Shown one piece after another: positions 56,168 through 64,000 of a stretch of DNA of 64,000 bases. The notes beneath the pieces were generated by a model that was not told where the DNA came from, ran no database searches, and was given only the letters and a program-made list of their open reading frames with translations. The DNA is from Marinovum algicola (GTDB taxonomy: Bacteria > Pseudomonadota > Alphaproteobacteria > Rhodobacterales > Rhodobacteraceae): contig NZ_FNYY01000007.1 of NCBI RefSeq assembly GCF_900109145.1, positions 147,843 through 211,842 of the forward strand, in the 5' to 3' direction. Position numbers and translations under genes: made by a program. Each line of letters opens with the position of its first letter. Position 1 is the stretch's first letter.

Positions 56168-57343
56168 ATGAGCCTTCTTGGTCTTGATATCCGCATCGTC
56201 GGCGGGGGCATCGGTGGGCTGGCCGCTGCGCTGTGTCTGGCCGGGCGGGGCGCACAGGTCACAGTTCTGGAACAGGCCGAGGCGATCCGCGAGGTCGGCG
56301 CCGGGCTTCAGATCAGCCCGAACGGGTTGCGGGTGATCGAGGCACTGGGGCTGGCGCCGGAGCTGGCGGCGCGCTCGGCCGAAGGCCGGGCGGTGTCGCT
56401 GCGCGATTTTCGCGCCGGCGACGAGGTGGCGCGGCTCGATCTCGGGCTGTTGCCGCGGGATCAACGCTATTTCTTTGTCCACCGCGCCGATCTGATCGAT
56501 CTACTGGTCACCGAGGCGCGGGCGCGCGGCGTGCGCTTCCGGCTGTTGCAAAAGGTGGCGGAGGTCCGGCCCGGCGCGGGGCCCGAACTGGTGATGGCCA
56601 ATGGCGACGCCTGTACCGCCGATCTGGTGATCGGTGCCGACGGGCTGCATTCGCGGCTGCGCGAAGCGCTGATCGGCCCGGCCAGTCCGCAATTCACCGG
56701 TCAGGTGGCCTGGCGCGCGGTAATCCCGAATGTCACCGGCCAGGGTGCAGAGGTGCAGGTGCACATGGGGCCGGGCCGGCATCTGGTGTGTTATCCGCTG
56801 CGCGACGGCTCGGTGCTCAACCTCGTGGCGGCGCAGGAGCGCGCGGCCTGGGCCGAGGAAGGCTGGCAGCACCGCGACGATCCGGCCAACCTGCGCGCGG
56901 CCTTTGCCGGGTTCGGTCCGGCGGTGCAGCGGATGCTGGGCGCGGTGGAGGCGGTCCATCTCTGGGGTCTTTTCCGCCATCGGGTGGCGCCGCGCTGGGT
57001 CGGGGGGCACTGCGCTCTGCTGGGCGACGCGGCCCATCCGACGCTGCCCTATCTGGCGCAGGGGGCCAATATGGCGCTCGAGGATGCCTGGGCGCTCGGC
57101 GCCTGCCTGGCCGGGCATGAGGATATCGGCGCGGGGCTGGCCGCCTATCAGGCGCTGCGCATGGCGCGCTGTCAGAAAATCGTGGCCGCGGCCACCGGCA
57201 ACGCCTGGAAATACCATTTGCGGCCCGGGCCGCTGCGGCTGGCGGCGCATACCACGCTGCGCCTTGGCGCGCGGCTGGCCCCGGCGCGGGCGCTGCGGCA
57301 GTTCGACTGGCTCTACGGCTATGACGTGACCCGCGCGGTCTGA
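56168..57343 (+). CDS. FAD-dependent aromatic-ring monooxygenase family protein
   Basis: A 391-residue group A flavoprotein monooxygenase (salicylate hydroxylase/UbiH-like). The FAD motif is IRIVGGGIGGLAAALCLAG, then VGAGLQISPNG, the DG motif VIGADGLHSRLREAL, and GDAAHPTLPYLAQGANMALE. These enzymes hydroxylate aromatic rings with NAD(P)H and O2. ATG 56168 has AAGGGAAAG upstream. It is the only gene between two terminator-like hairpins. No aromatic-degradation genes adjoin it, so the substrate is unknown. Confidence 0.88.
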   Translation: MSLLGLDIRIVGGGIGGLAAALCLAGRGAQVTVLEQAEAIREVGAGLQISPNGLRVIEALGLAPELAARSAEGRAVSLRDFRAGDEVARLDLGLLPRDQRYFFVHRADLIDLLVTEARARGVRFRLLQKVAEVRPGAGPELVMANGDACTADLVIGADGLHSRLREALIGPASPQFTGQVAWRAVIPNVTGQGAEVQVHMGPGRHLVCYPLRDGSVLNLVAAQERAAWAEEGWQHRDDPANLRAAFAGFGPAVQRMLGAVEAVHLWGLFRHRVAPRWVGGHCALLGDAAHPTLPYLAQGANMALEDAWALGACLAGHEDIGAGLAAYQALRMARCQKIVAAATGNAWKYHLRPGPLRLAAHTTLRLGARLAPARALRQFDWLYGYDVTRAV

Positions 57344-57373
57344 CGCGCGGGGCTGCGGCGCTGCGGTCGGGGA

Positions 57374-57390
57374 GGCCCCGGCGCGGGGCC
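57374..57390. terminator. GC hairpin between convergent genes, weak terminator candidate
   Basis: GGCCCCG-GCG-CGGGGCC is a perfect 7-bp hairpin between the convergent flavin monooxygenase and VWA gene ends. It lacks a T-run on either strand. Confidence 0.35.
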
Positions 57391-57403
57391 GGGGCGGGGG
57401 TGG

Positions 57404-59845
57404 CTATTCGACCGTCAGCGGCTTGCGGGCGATCACCTTGCGGTTCTGGCCGACCACATAGCGCAGCTCGTAAGCGCCGGGCTGTTCGGGCAGTTTCAGG
57501 ATCAACGGGCTGTCCTGACTGGTGCGGCCATAGGTTTCGTATTCATCGTCCGAAGATTGGGCGCGGGCGATCGACACGTAATCGTCGCTGAAATCAGGCC
57601 CGTCCCAATGCACCGCCAGATTGCCGCCGGCGGCGCCGCGCTCGGCGGCCTGCAAATCCGCGCTTACTTCGGTCAGGGTGATCTCCTTGCGGGCCAGGAC
57701 CGAGGTGCCGTTGCTGGCCGCCACATAGCGCACTTCGTAGGTGCCGGGCACCGCCGGGGTACGCAGCAACAGGGGCGAGCCGGTCCGGGTGTAGCTATAG
57801 GCATCATGGCGGCTGTCGCCGGGCCGCGAAATCGAGATATAGTCGCGGTCATATCCCGGGCCCTCCCAGTTCACCACGATCGGGGCCCCGGCGCGGGCGG
57901 TCTCGGGAAGAGCGAGCGTCGCCTGCACATCCTGCACCTCGATCGGCAGGCTCGCCAGAACCGTGCGGTCCTGCGACATGACATAGCGCAGCTCGTAGCG
58001 GCCCGGCACCAGCGGCATGGTGAGCGAAAGCGGCATGCCCTTGCGGGTGTAGGTATAGGCCTCGTGGCCGTCGTCGCCGGGCCGGGCGACAGAGATGTAA
58101 TCATTGGCATAATCCGGCCCGGTCCAGCGCACCTCGAGCGGCTGGCCGGCGGCGGCCTCGGCGGGGGCCTCGAGCGTGGCGCTGATTGCGACCACCGCGA
58201 TGGGCCTGGTCGCCAGCACGGTGCGATCCTGCGACATCACATAGCGCAGCTCGTAGTCGCCGGGCACCGTCGGCATGACCACCTGCGCCGGGCTGCCCTT
58301 GCGGGTATAGGCGTAATTCTCGTAACCGTCATCGCCAAGCCGCGCGATGGAGATGTAATCATTGGCATAATCCGGGCCCTCCCAGGTCACCGGCAGGGTG
58401 GCGCCGGCGAGCGCGCTGTCTTCGGAAGCCAGTGTCGCCGTGACCTCGGTCACCGTCACCCTGCGGGTCGCCAGAACGGTGCGGTCCTGCGACATCACGT
58501 AGCGCAACTCGTAGTCGCCGGGCAGGGGTGGCATCAGCAACTGTCCGGGGCTGCCCTTGCGGGTGTAGACATAGCTCTCATAGCCATCATCGCCGGGCCG
58601 GGCGACCGAGATGTAGTCATTGGCATAATCCGGCCCTTGCCAGGTGACGGGCAACTGCGCCCCGGCGACGACGCTGTCGGCGGCGTCGAGGCTGGCGGTC
58701 ACCTCGGTGACGGCGATCGGCCGGGTTGCCAGAGTCTTGCGCCCGTCCGAGAGGACATAGCGCAGCTCGTAGTCGCCGGGCAGGGCGGGCAGCAGTAACT
58801 CTGCCGGGCTGCCCTTGCGGGTATAGGCATAGGTTTCATAGCCGTCATCGCCGGGGCGCGCGACAGAGATGTAATCGTTCTGCGCATCGGGGCCGTCCCA
58901 TGTCACCGGAAGGGTCGATCCGGCCGGCGCGCTATCGGCCGCTTCTAGGCTGGCGGGCGGCAACAGCGCGGGCAGGGCCAGGGTGACGGTTTGCGGGGCG
59001 TCGCCCTGGGCAAAGGTCATCTCGGCGCTGGCCTCGTCCTCGGGGCGCAACACCGACACAAGGTAATCACCCGGCAGCAGATCGGCGCTGACGGTGGCGC
59101 CACGCTCGAAATCGAGGATTGCGGTCTCGCCCCGCGAAAGGGACCAGATCAGCGGCGTGGCGATGCGTGGCCCGTCCTCGCCGTCGGTGGCGGCGAAATC
59201 GACGGTCACCGGCATCGGCTCGGGCGCGGCGGCGACCTCGGTCAGCGCCTCGCCCAACTCGCCGGCATTGGCGGCGGTGAGAAAGCGCCCGCCGGTCTCT
59301 TCGGCCAGGCATTGCATCTGCTCCAGCGCCTCGGGGTCGCTCACGTCGAAGCCCACCACATGCACGGTGAACTCGGCGCCGGCCTGTTCCAGCGCGCGGG
59401 CGGCGGCGCAGGGATCGGGGTTGCAGGTCTCGATGCCGTCGGACACCAGGATCACCGTCGCCTTTTCTTCGGTGTAGCGCAGCGCCTCGGCGGCGGCGGT
59501 CACCGCATCGGTCATCGGCGTCTTGCCGCGCGGCTGAATGCCGTTGACCGCAGTGGCGATGGCGTCGCGGGTGCCGGCACCGGGGGCAACCAGCGTCTCG
59601 ATGTCGCTGCAATCGCCCTTGGTGCGGTGGCCATAGGCGGTCAGCCCCAGTTCCTGATCTCCGGGCAGGGCGGCCAGCAGATCACCCATCACCGTCTGGG
59701 CGATCTCGATCTTGGCCCGGCCGTCGATCTGGCCCCACATTGAGCCGGAGCCATCGAGCACCAGGATGGTGCGCGGGTTTTCCTGCGCCGACAACAGGCC
59801 CGGCAGCGCGAGCAGAGAAACTAACAATGTGCGGAGAAATGACAT
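57404..59845 (-). CDS. Secreted VWA-domain protein with six tandem repeats
   Basis: An 813-residue protein. A signal peptide (MSFLRTLLVSLLALPGLLSA) is followed by a VWA domain (about residues 26-210) with a complete MIDAS (LVLDGSGSMWG, then GKTPMTDAV and SDGIETCNPDPC). A beta-rich linker (210-300) leads to six copies of an approximately 86-residue unit. Each has WxGPDYANDYISVARPGDD, then YxYTRKGSP, then LPGDYELRYVMSQDR. The last two copies have diverged most. ATG 59845 is chosen; a TTG just upstream is also in frame. It is periplasmic or surface-exposed, likely a metal-dependent ligand-binding protein. The repeat is not a family I can name. Confidence 0.85.
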   Translation of the reverse strand: MSFLRTLLVSLLALPGLLSAQENPRTILVLDGSGSMWGQIDGRAKIEIAQTVMGDLLAALPGDQELGLTAYGHRTKGDCSDIETLVAPGAGTRDAIATAVNGIQPRGKTPMTDAVTAAAEALRYTEEKATVILVSDGIETCNPDPCAAARALEQAGAEFTVHVVGFDVSDPEALEQMQCLAEETGGRFLTAANAGELGEALTEVAAAPEPMPVTVDFAATDGEDGPRIATPLIWSLSRGETAILDFERGATVSADLLPGDYLVSVLRPEDEASAEMTFAQGDAPQTVTLALPALLPPASLEAADSAPAGSTLPVTWDGPDAQNDYISVARPGDDGYETYAYTRKGSPAELLLPALPGDYELRYVLSDGRKTLATRPIAVTEVTASLDAADSVVAGAQLPVTWQGPDYANDYISVARPGDDGYESYVYTRKGSPGQLLMPPLPGDYELRYVMSQDRTVLATRRVTVTEVTATLASEDSALAGATLPVTWEGPDYANDYISIARLGDDGYENYAYTRKGSPAQVVMPTVPGDYELRYVMSQDRTVLATRPIAVVAISATLEAPAEAAAGQPLEVRWTGPDYANDYISVARPGDDGHEAYTYTRKGMPLSLTMPLVPGRYELRYVMSQDRTVLASLPIEVQDVQATLALPETARAGAPIVVNWEGPGYDRDYISISRPGDSRHDAYSYTRTGSPLLLRTPAVPGTYEVRYVAASNGTSVLARKEITLTEVSADLQAAERGAAGGNLAVHWDGPDFSDDYVSIARAQSSDDEYETYGRTSQDSPLILKLPEQPGAYELRYVVGQNRKVIARKPLTVE
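57407..58954 (-). repeat. Six tandem 258-261 bp coding repeats in the VWA gene
   Basis: In-frame units of 258 bp (one of 261 bp). The block encoding GDYELRY recurs at exact 258-bp spacing, for example at 58250 and 58508. Middle units are the most alike, a sign of recent duplication or gene conversion. This is protein repetition, not CRISPR. Confidence 0.9.
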
Positions 59846-59932
59846 CCCGACCCCCAAATGACCAATTGAATGCGATAACCCTGCGTAAAGTGGACCCGCC
59901 GATCAACAGGGGAAATCCTCGCCTCGGCAGAT

Positions 59933-59947
59933 GTTCGCCTTGTGTTC
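59933..59947 (+). promoter_or_regulatory. Alphaproteobacterial SOS box (LexA site) of uvrA
   Basis: GTTC (59933-59936), seven bases, then GTTC (59944-59947): the exact GTTC-N7-GTTC LexA motif of alphaproteobacteria. It is 66 bp before the uvrA ATG, so uvrA should be DNA-damage inducible. Confidence 0.85.
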
Positions 59948-60013
59948 TCATTTTTCCATTGGCGAAACCGGCCTCATCCCCTATGTGTTAACCACTGCCG
60001 AAGGGGGGCTGAA

Positions 60014-62890
60014 ATGCCGGAACTGAAACATATCGAGGTGCGCGGCGCGCGCGAGCACAATCTCAAGGGCATCGACGTCGATATCCCGCGCGATCAGCTT
60101 GTGGTGATCACCGGGCTGTCGGGCTCGGGCAAATCCTCGCTGGCCTTTGACACGATCTATGCCGAAGGGCAGCGCCGCTATGTCGAGAGCCTCTCGGCCT
60201 ATGCGCGGCAGTTCCTCGACATGATGGAAAAGCCCGATGTCGATCATATCACCGGCCTGTCGCCGGCGATTTCGATCGAGCAGAAGACCACATCGAAGAA
60301 CCCGCGTTCAACCGTCGGCACCGTGACCGAGATCTACGATTACATGCGGCTGCTCTTTGCCCGCGCCGGCACGCCCTATTCCCCCGCCACCGGCAAGCCG
60401 ATCGAGGCGCAGCAGGTGCAGGACATGGTCGACCGGGTGATGACGCTCGAAGAGGGCACGCGCGGCTATCTGCTGGCGCCGATCATCCGCGACCGCAAGG
60501 GCGAATACCGCAAGGAATTCCTCGAGCTGCGCAAGCAGGGCTTTCAGCGGGTCAAGGTCGATGGCGCCTTCTACGAGCTCGACGAGCCGCCGGTGCTGGA
60601 CAAGAAATACCGCCATGACATCGATGTGGTGGTCGACCGCATCGTAGTGCGCGAGGGGCTGGAGACGCGGCTGGCCGACAGCTTCCGCACCGCGCTCGAC
60701 CTCGCCGATGGCATCGCCATCCTGGAAACCGCACCGCGCGACGACGAAGACCCGGAGCGGATCACTTTTTCCGAGAATTTCGCCTGTCCGGTCAGTGGCT
60801 TCACTATCCCCGAGATCGAGCCGCGGCTGTTTTCCTTCAACGCGCCGTTCGGCGCCTGCCCGGAATGTGACGGGCTGGGGATGGAGCTGTTCTTTGACGA
60901 ACGGCTTGTGGTGCCCGACACCACTCTGAAGATCTACGATGGCGCGCTGGCGCCCTGGCGCAAGGGCAAATCGCCCTATTTCCTGCAAACCATCGAGGCG
61001 CTGGCCAAGCATTACGAGTTCGACAAGAACACCCGTTGGAAGGATCTGCCGAAACACGTCCAGCAGGTCTTCCTCTATGGCTCCGGCGACGAGGAGATCG
61101 AGTTTCGCTATGACGAGGGCGGCCGGGTCTATCAGATTTCCCGCGTCTTCGAGGGCGTCATTCCGAATATGGAACGGCGCTACCGCGAAACCGACAGCAA
61201 CTGGATTCGCGAGGAATTCGAACGCTACCAGAACAACCGGTCGTGCCATGCCTGTGGCGGCTACCGTCTTCGGGACGAGGCGCTGGCGGTCAAGATCGGC
61301 GCGCCCGAGGACCATCTGCTGCATATCGGCCAGGTGGTGCAGATGTCGATCCGCGAGGCCTTTGACTGGTGCAATGAGGTGCCGCAGCACCTCAGCTCGC
61401 AGAAGAACGAGATCGCCCGCGCCATCCTCAAGGAGATCCGCGAACGGCTGGGGTTCCTCAACAATGTCGGCCTCGAATATCTGACGCTGAGCCGCAATGC
61501 CGGCACGCTCTCGGGTGGCGAGAGCCAGCGGATCCGGCTGGCGTCGCAGATCGGCTCGGGCCTGACCGGCGTGCTCTACGTGCTCGACGAGCCGTCGATC
61601 GGGCTGCACCAGCGCGACAATGACCGGCTGCTCGGCACGCTCAAGAATCTGCGCGACCAGGGCAATACGGTGATCGTGGTGGAACACGACGAAGAGGCGA
61701 TCCGCGAGGCGGATTACGTCTTTGACATCGGGCCCGGTGCCGGGGTGCATGGCGGCCAGGTGGTGGCCCATGGCACGCCGGCCCAGGTGGCGGCGGAACC
61801 GTCGTCGGTCACCGGCCAATACCTCTCGGGCCAGCGCGAGATCGCGGTGCCGTCGGAACGGCGTGAGGGCAATGGCAAATCGGTGACCGTGGTCAAGGCC
61901 ACGGGCAACAACCTGCGCAAAGTCACCGCCGAGTTTCCGCTAGGCAAATTCGTCTGCGTTTCGGGCGTGTCGGGCGGTGGCAAATCGACCCTGACCATCG
62001 AGACCCTGTTCAAGACCGCCTCGATGCGGCTCAACGGCGCGCGGCAGACGCCCGCGCCCTGCGAGACGATCCAGGGGCTGGAGCATCTCGACAAGGTGAT
62101 CGACATCGACCAGCGGCCCATTGGCCGCACCCCGCGGTCGAACCCCGCCACCTATACCGGCGCCTTCACCCCGATCCGCGACTGGTTTGCCGGGTTGCCG
62201 GAGGCCAAGGCGCGCGGCTACAAGCCCGGGCGCTTTTCGTTCAACGTCAAGGGCGGTCGGTGCGAGGCCTGTCAGGGCGACGGGGTCATCAAGATCGAGA
62301 TGCACTTTCTGCCCGATGTCTATGTCGAATGCGAGACCTGCAAGGGCGCGCGCTACAACCGAGAGACTCTGGAAATCAAGTTCAAGGGCAAGAGCATAGC
62401 CGACGTTCTTGATATGACGGTTGAAGAGGCGCAGGAGTTCTTCAAGGCGGTGCCCTCGATCCGCGACAAGATGGATGCGCTGATGCGGGTGGGCCTTGGC
62501 TATATCAAGGTCGGCCAGCAGGCGACGACCCTCTCTGGCGGCGAGGCGCAGCGGGTGAAACTGTCGAAGGAACTGGCCAAACGCTCCACCGGCCGCACGC
62601 TCTACATCCTCGACGAGCCGACAACGGGCCTGCATTTCGAAGACGTGCGCAAGCTTTTGGAAGTGCTGCATGAACTGGTCGAGAGCGGCAATACCGTGGT
62701 GGTGATCGAACACAACCTCGACGTCATAAAGACCGCTGACTGGATCATCGACATCGGCCCCGAGGGCGGTGATGGCGGTGGCAAGATCGTCGCGACCGGC
62801 ACGCCCGAGAAAGTGGCCAAAGTCAAGGCCAGCCACACCGGCCATTACCTCGCGCCGATGCTCAAGCCACGCAAATTGGCAGCGGAATGA
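60014..62890 (+). CDS. uvrA: Excinuclease ABC subunit A
   Basis: A 958-residue ABC-type ATPase that with UvrB locates DNA damage in nucleotide excision repair. Two Walker A sites ([14 protein letters not shown] and [14 protein letters not shown]), two signature motifs ([12 protein letters not shown] and [12 protein letters not shown]) and two Walker B/D-loop stretches ([13 protein letters not shown] and [13 protein letters not shown]) are visible. Zinc-binding CxxC pairs lie at CPECDG, CHACGG, CEACQG and CETCKG. ATG 60014 ([11 protein letters not shown]) has AAGGGGGG upstream; a longer upstream reading is unlikely. Confidence 0.98.
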   Translation: MPELKHIEVRGAREHNLKGIDVDIPRDQLVVITGLSGSGKSSLAFDTIYAEGQRRYVESLSAYARQFLDMMEKPDVDHITGLSPAISIEQKTTSKNPRSTVGTVTEIYDYMRLLFARAGTPYSPATGKPIEAQQVQDMVDRVMTLEEGTRGYLLAPIIRDRKGEYRKEFLELRKQGFQRVKVDGAFYELDEPPVLDKKYRHDIDVVVDRIVVREGLETRLADSFRTALDLADGIAILETAPRDDEDPERITFSENFACPVSGFTIPEIEPRLFSFNAPFGACPECDGLGMELFFDERLVVPDTTLKIYDGALAPWRKGKSPYFLQTIEALAKHYEFDKNTRWKDLPKHVQQVFLYGSGDEEIEFRYDEGGRVYQISRVFEGVIPNMERRYRETDSNWIREEFERYQNNRSCHACGGYRLRDEALAVKIGAPEDHLLHIGQVVQMSIREAFDWCNEVPQHLSSQKNEIARAILKEIRERLGFLNNVGLEYLTLSRNAGTLSGGESQRIRLASQIGSGLTGVLYVLDEPSIGLHQRDNDRLLGTLKNLRDQGNTVIVVEHDEEAIREADYVFDIGPGAGVHGGQVVAHGTPAQVAAEPSSVTGQYLSGQREIAVPSERREGNGKSVTVVKATGNNLRKVTAEFPLGKFVCVSGVSGGGKSTLTIETLFKTASMRLNGARQTPAPCETIQGLEHLDKVIDIDQRPIGRTPRSNPATYTGAFTPIRDWFAGLPEAKARGYKPGRFSFNVKGGRCEACQGDGVIKIEMHFLPDVYVECETCKGARYNRETLEIKFKGKSIADVLDMTVEEAQEFFKAVPSIRDKMDALMRVGLGYIKVGQQATTLSGGEAQRVKLSKELAKRSTGRTLYILDEPTTGLHFEDVRKLLEVLHELVESGNTVVVIEHNLDVIKTADWIIDIGPEGGDGGGKIVATGTPEKVAKVKASHTGHYLAPMLKPRKLAAE

Positions 62891-62891
62891 C

Positions 62892-62925
62892 AAACAGGGC
62901 CGGGCGCCGAGGCCCGGCCCTGTTT
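62892..62925. terminator. Terminator hairpin downstream of uvrA
   Basis: AAACAGGGCCGGGC pairs perfectly over 14 bp with GCCCGGCCCTGTTT around GCCGAG. The T-run is only three bases, but A and T flanks on both sides allow bidirectional function for uvrA and the convergent gene. Confidence 0.75.
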
Positions 62926-62955
62926 CCTGGGCGCTTTGACGTCCGGCCGCGCCGT

Positions 62956-63693
62956 TCAGCCGCCTTGGGCGACAAGGGACGAGGGCGCGATGGCGGCGAT
63001 CCGCAGCAGCTGGATCATCTCGTAGGCGCGCAGCGGCATCAGCAGCACCTCGCCATCGACGGCGGCGTAATAATGATCGGGCTCGGGCTCGGGCAGGTCA
63101 TAGGTTGCCAGCAGCCGGTCATGCCCCGCCAATGACGTCAGGTCGAGATCCTCGACATCGAACACCTGAACATCCTGCAACCCGCGCAGCAGGCGGATGC
63201 GGCGATAATTCTCTTTGTCGAGAAGCACCGGCTGGCCGTCGATGATGATATAGGCATGATTTTCGGGAGCCGGGTCGAGCGCAAAAATCTCGACGATCCG
63301 CTCTTGCGTCAGGGCGAAATCATTGACGAAGGGGTCGAGGTCGGCGCCGTCCTCGACCTCGATATCGAGGTCATATTCCCGTTCGATCTCGCGGTCGATG
63401 TCGCGCTGGCGTTCGATCAGGTGCAGGTGCACGTCCTCGTCGTTGCGGCTGGCCCAATCCTCGGCGGTAACGGATTTTTTCGCCTGCCCGGGCGGCACGC
63501 AGGGCACGTCTTTCCCGGCCAGCCCCGGTGGGCAATCGATCAGAATGTCGCTGAGCCCCGAGGTGCCAAGCACCGCCAGCGGCACGCCCAGCCCGGCGAT
63601 CCGCGACAGCGCGCGACGAGCAAAATCGGCGTCGCCATCGATCTCGACCTTGGACTTGCCGTCCTTGACCTCGATCTTGGCTTTATCCGGCAT
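62956..63693 (-). CDS. Uncharacterised protein with internal duplication, next to an IS element
   Basis: A 245-residue protein I do not recognise. It begins with an acidic-basic stretch (MPDKAKIEVKDGKSKVEIDGD) and has a hydrophobic segment near residues 30-52 (LSRIAGLGVPLAVLGTSGL). A very acidic, charged middle follows. Two C-terminal units share H-x-Y-x3-DG-x2-VLL followed by an LLR: HAYIIIDGQPVLLDKENYRR and HYYAAVDGEVLLMPLRAYEM. This duplication faintly recalls DUF1236-type repeats. No ribosome site precedes the ATG; an IS110 end begins within a few dozen bases upstream, so its native leader may have been displaced. Confidence 0.6.
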   Translation of the reverse strand: MPDKAKIEVKDGKSKVEIDGDADFARRALSRIAGLGVPLAVLGTSGLSDILIDCPPGLAGKDVPCVPPGQAKKSVTAEDWASRNDEDVHLHLIERQRDIDREIEREYDLDIEVEDGADLDPFVNDFALTQERIVEIFALDPAPENHAYIIIDGQPVLLDKENYRRIRLLRGLQDVQVFDVEDLDLTSLAGHDRLLATYDLPEPEPDHYYAAVDGEVLLMPLRAYEMIQLLRIAAIAPSSLVAQGG

Positions 63694-63775
63694 GATAGAA
63701 TCGGCGCTTCGAAACCCTGCCAGTCTGTGCAGATCGGAGATAGGGTAGCACCATCCGGGATTTGGGGCGCCGGGA

Positions 63776-63889
63776 GCACGAAAGTGCGGGCAGACCGAGC
63801 TTGAGACATGGGCTGCGAGCCCGAAGCTTTATCTGGTCGCCCCTGCGGCTTGCCCGGATGTGCCGAGAGCACGGATCTGTAGTTGCCGC
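63776..63889 (+). ncRNA. Candidate IS110 bridge RNA
   Basis: Three structures follow one another. First is a hairpin GCAC-GAAA-GTGC (63776-63787) with a GNRA loop. Second is a stem GGGC-A-GACC/GGTC-GCCC (63788-63796 with 63835-63842) enclosing a large internal loop and the apical hairpin GGGCT-GCG-AGCCC. Third is a stem GCGGC/GCCGC (63845-63849 with 63885-63889) enclosing a second internal loop and GTGC-CGAGA-GCAC. A 5' stem-loop then two looped stems is the published bridge-RNA layout, in which the internal loops bind target and donor DNA. The true ends of the RNA may extend beyond these bases. Confidence 0.6.
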
Positions 63890-63936
63890 GTGCCCGCCTG
63901 CTCCCACGACGTGAATGCTTTTGAAGTGGAGGGAGT

Positions 63937-64000
63937 ATGCGGATCATAGGAATGGACATTCATCGGGACTTTGCCGAAGTGGTGGCGCTGGAAGGTACCG
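63937..64000 (+). CDS. IS110-family transposase, N-terminal fragment (runs off window)
   Basis: Twenty-one codons are visible, MRIIGMDIHRDFAEVVALEG, continuing past the window. The GMDIHRDFAE stretch is the first strand of the RuvC-like DEDD domain of IS110 transposases, carrying the first catalytic Asp (Asp7). GGAGGGAG precedes the ATG at close spacing. The rest of the gene and the Ser-containing Tnp domain lie outside. Confidence 0.75.
   Translation, partial: MRIIGMDIHRDFAEVVALEGT

Larger units (their letters stand above)
63724..64000 (+). mobile_element. IS110-family insertion sequence, left end (truncated by window)
   Basis: The start of an IS110-type transposase at 63937 is preceded by a non-coding, highly structured region of about 200 bp. 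IS110-group elements carry exactly such a non-coding left end, without terminal inverted repeats. The left boundary is not resolved: 63724 is an estimate between the neighbouring gene's ATG (63693) and the first structured bases. Confidence 0.6.

Noticed and set aside
57407..58954. Periodic repeats suggestive of a CRISPR array
   Set aside because: The period is 258 bp, the repetition is in coding frame and encodes a protein domain; no short repeats with unique spacers are present.

Overview
The window reads as chromosomal DNA of a Rhodobacteraceae (roseobacter-type) alphaproteobacterium. Base composition is GC-rich. The left edge carries the end of a DddP-like (DMSP lyase family) gene. There is a GTTC-N7-GTTC SOS box before uvrA, a DksA that has lost its zinc-finger cysteines, and a glycogen operon running glgP-glgB-glgC-glgA-glgX-malQ-pgm. 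These assignments rest on sequence reading and remembered families; no database search was run.

Layout. 1-3.4 kb: DddP-like fragment, Fe-S carriers sufA and sufT with an acetyltransferase between them, and an NfeD/QmcA membrane pair. 3.6-9.4 kb: a RimB-RimK fusion, tgt, a fatty-acid desaturase, an extensin-like protein and a methyltransferase-like protein. 9.5-12.6 kb: lon behind a heat-shock-type promoter, a strong terminator, then tRNA-Val(CAC). 12.8-17 kb: a LuxR-type regulator, hydroxypyruvate isomerase, and the one-carbon pair folD-purU. 17-22.7 kb: a five-gene operon (aldehyde dehydrogenase, luciferase-like monooxygenase, flavin reductase, alpha/beta hydrolase, AA_synth-family protein) opposite a LysR gene, with a near-ideal LysR operator between them. 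22.9-28 kb: a giant secreted GEVED/DUF11 protein. 28-33 kb: a DadA-like oxidase, small GNAT, DEAD-box helicase with a structured leader, TolB-like propeller and aldo/keto reductase. 33.6-46.7 kb: the glycogen operon with a LacI-type palindrome ahead of it. 46.8-51 kb: an orphan P450 and a DctB/DctD two-component pair whose DctD has a dismantled sigma-54 activator domain. 51-57 kb: a MoxR/VWA module with a 55-residue membrane protein and a DUF2927 lipoprotein, then dksA and a flavin monooxygenase. 57.4-62.9 kb: a VWA protein with six tandem 86-residue repeats, then uvrA. 63-64 kb: an uncharacterised protein and the left end of an IS110-family element.

How genes work together. The glg genes cover storage and mobilisation: GlgC makes ADP-glucose, GlgA and GlgB build the polymer, GlgP, GlgX and MalQ break it down, and Pgm links it to glucose-6-phosphate. 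The 17-21.8 kb operon looks like a two-component flavin monooxygenase pathway whose product is hydrolysed and whose aldehyde is oxidised; its substrate is unknown.

The most notable non-coding signal is at the right edge. Upstream of the IS110 transposase start (MRIIGMDIHRDF) lies a short non-coding region that folds into a small GNRA hairpin followed by two stem-loops with large internal loops. This is the architecture of an IS110 bridge RNA. The element runs off the window, so its boundaries and target core are unresolved.
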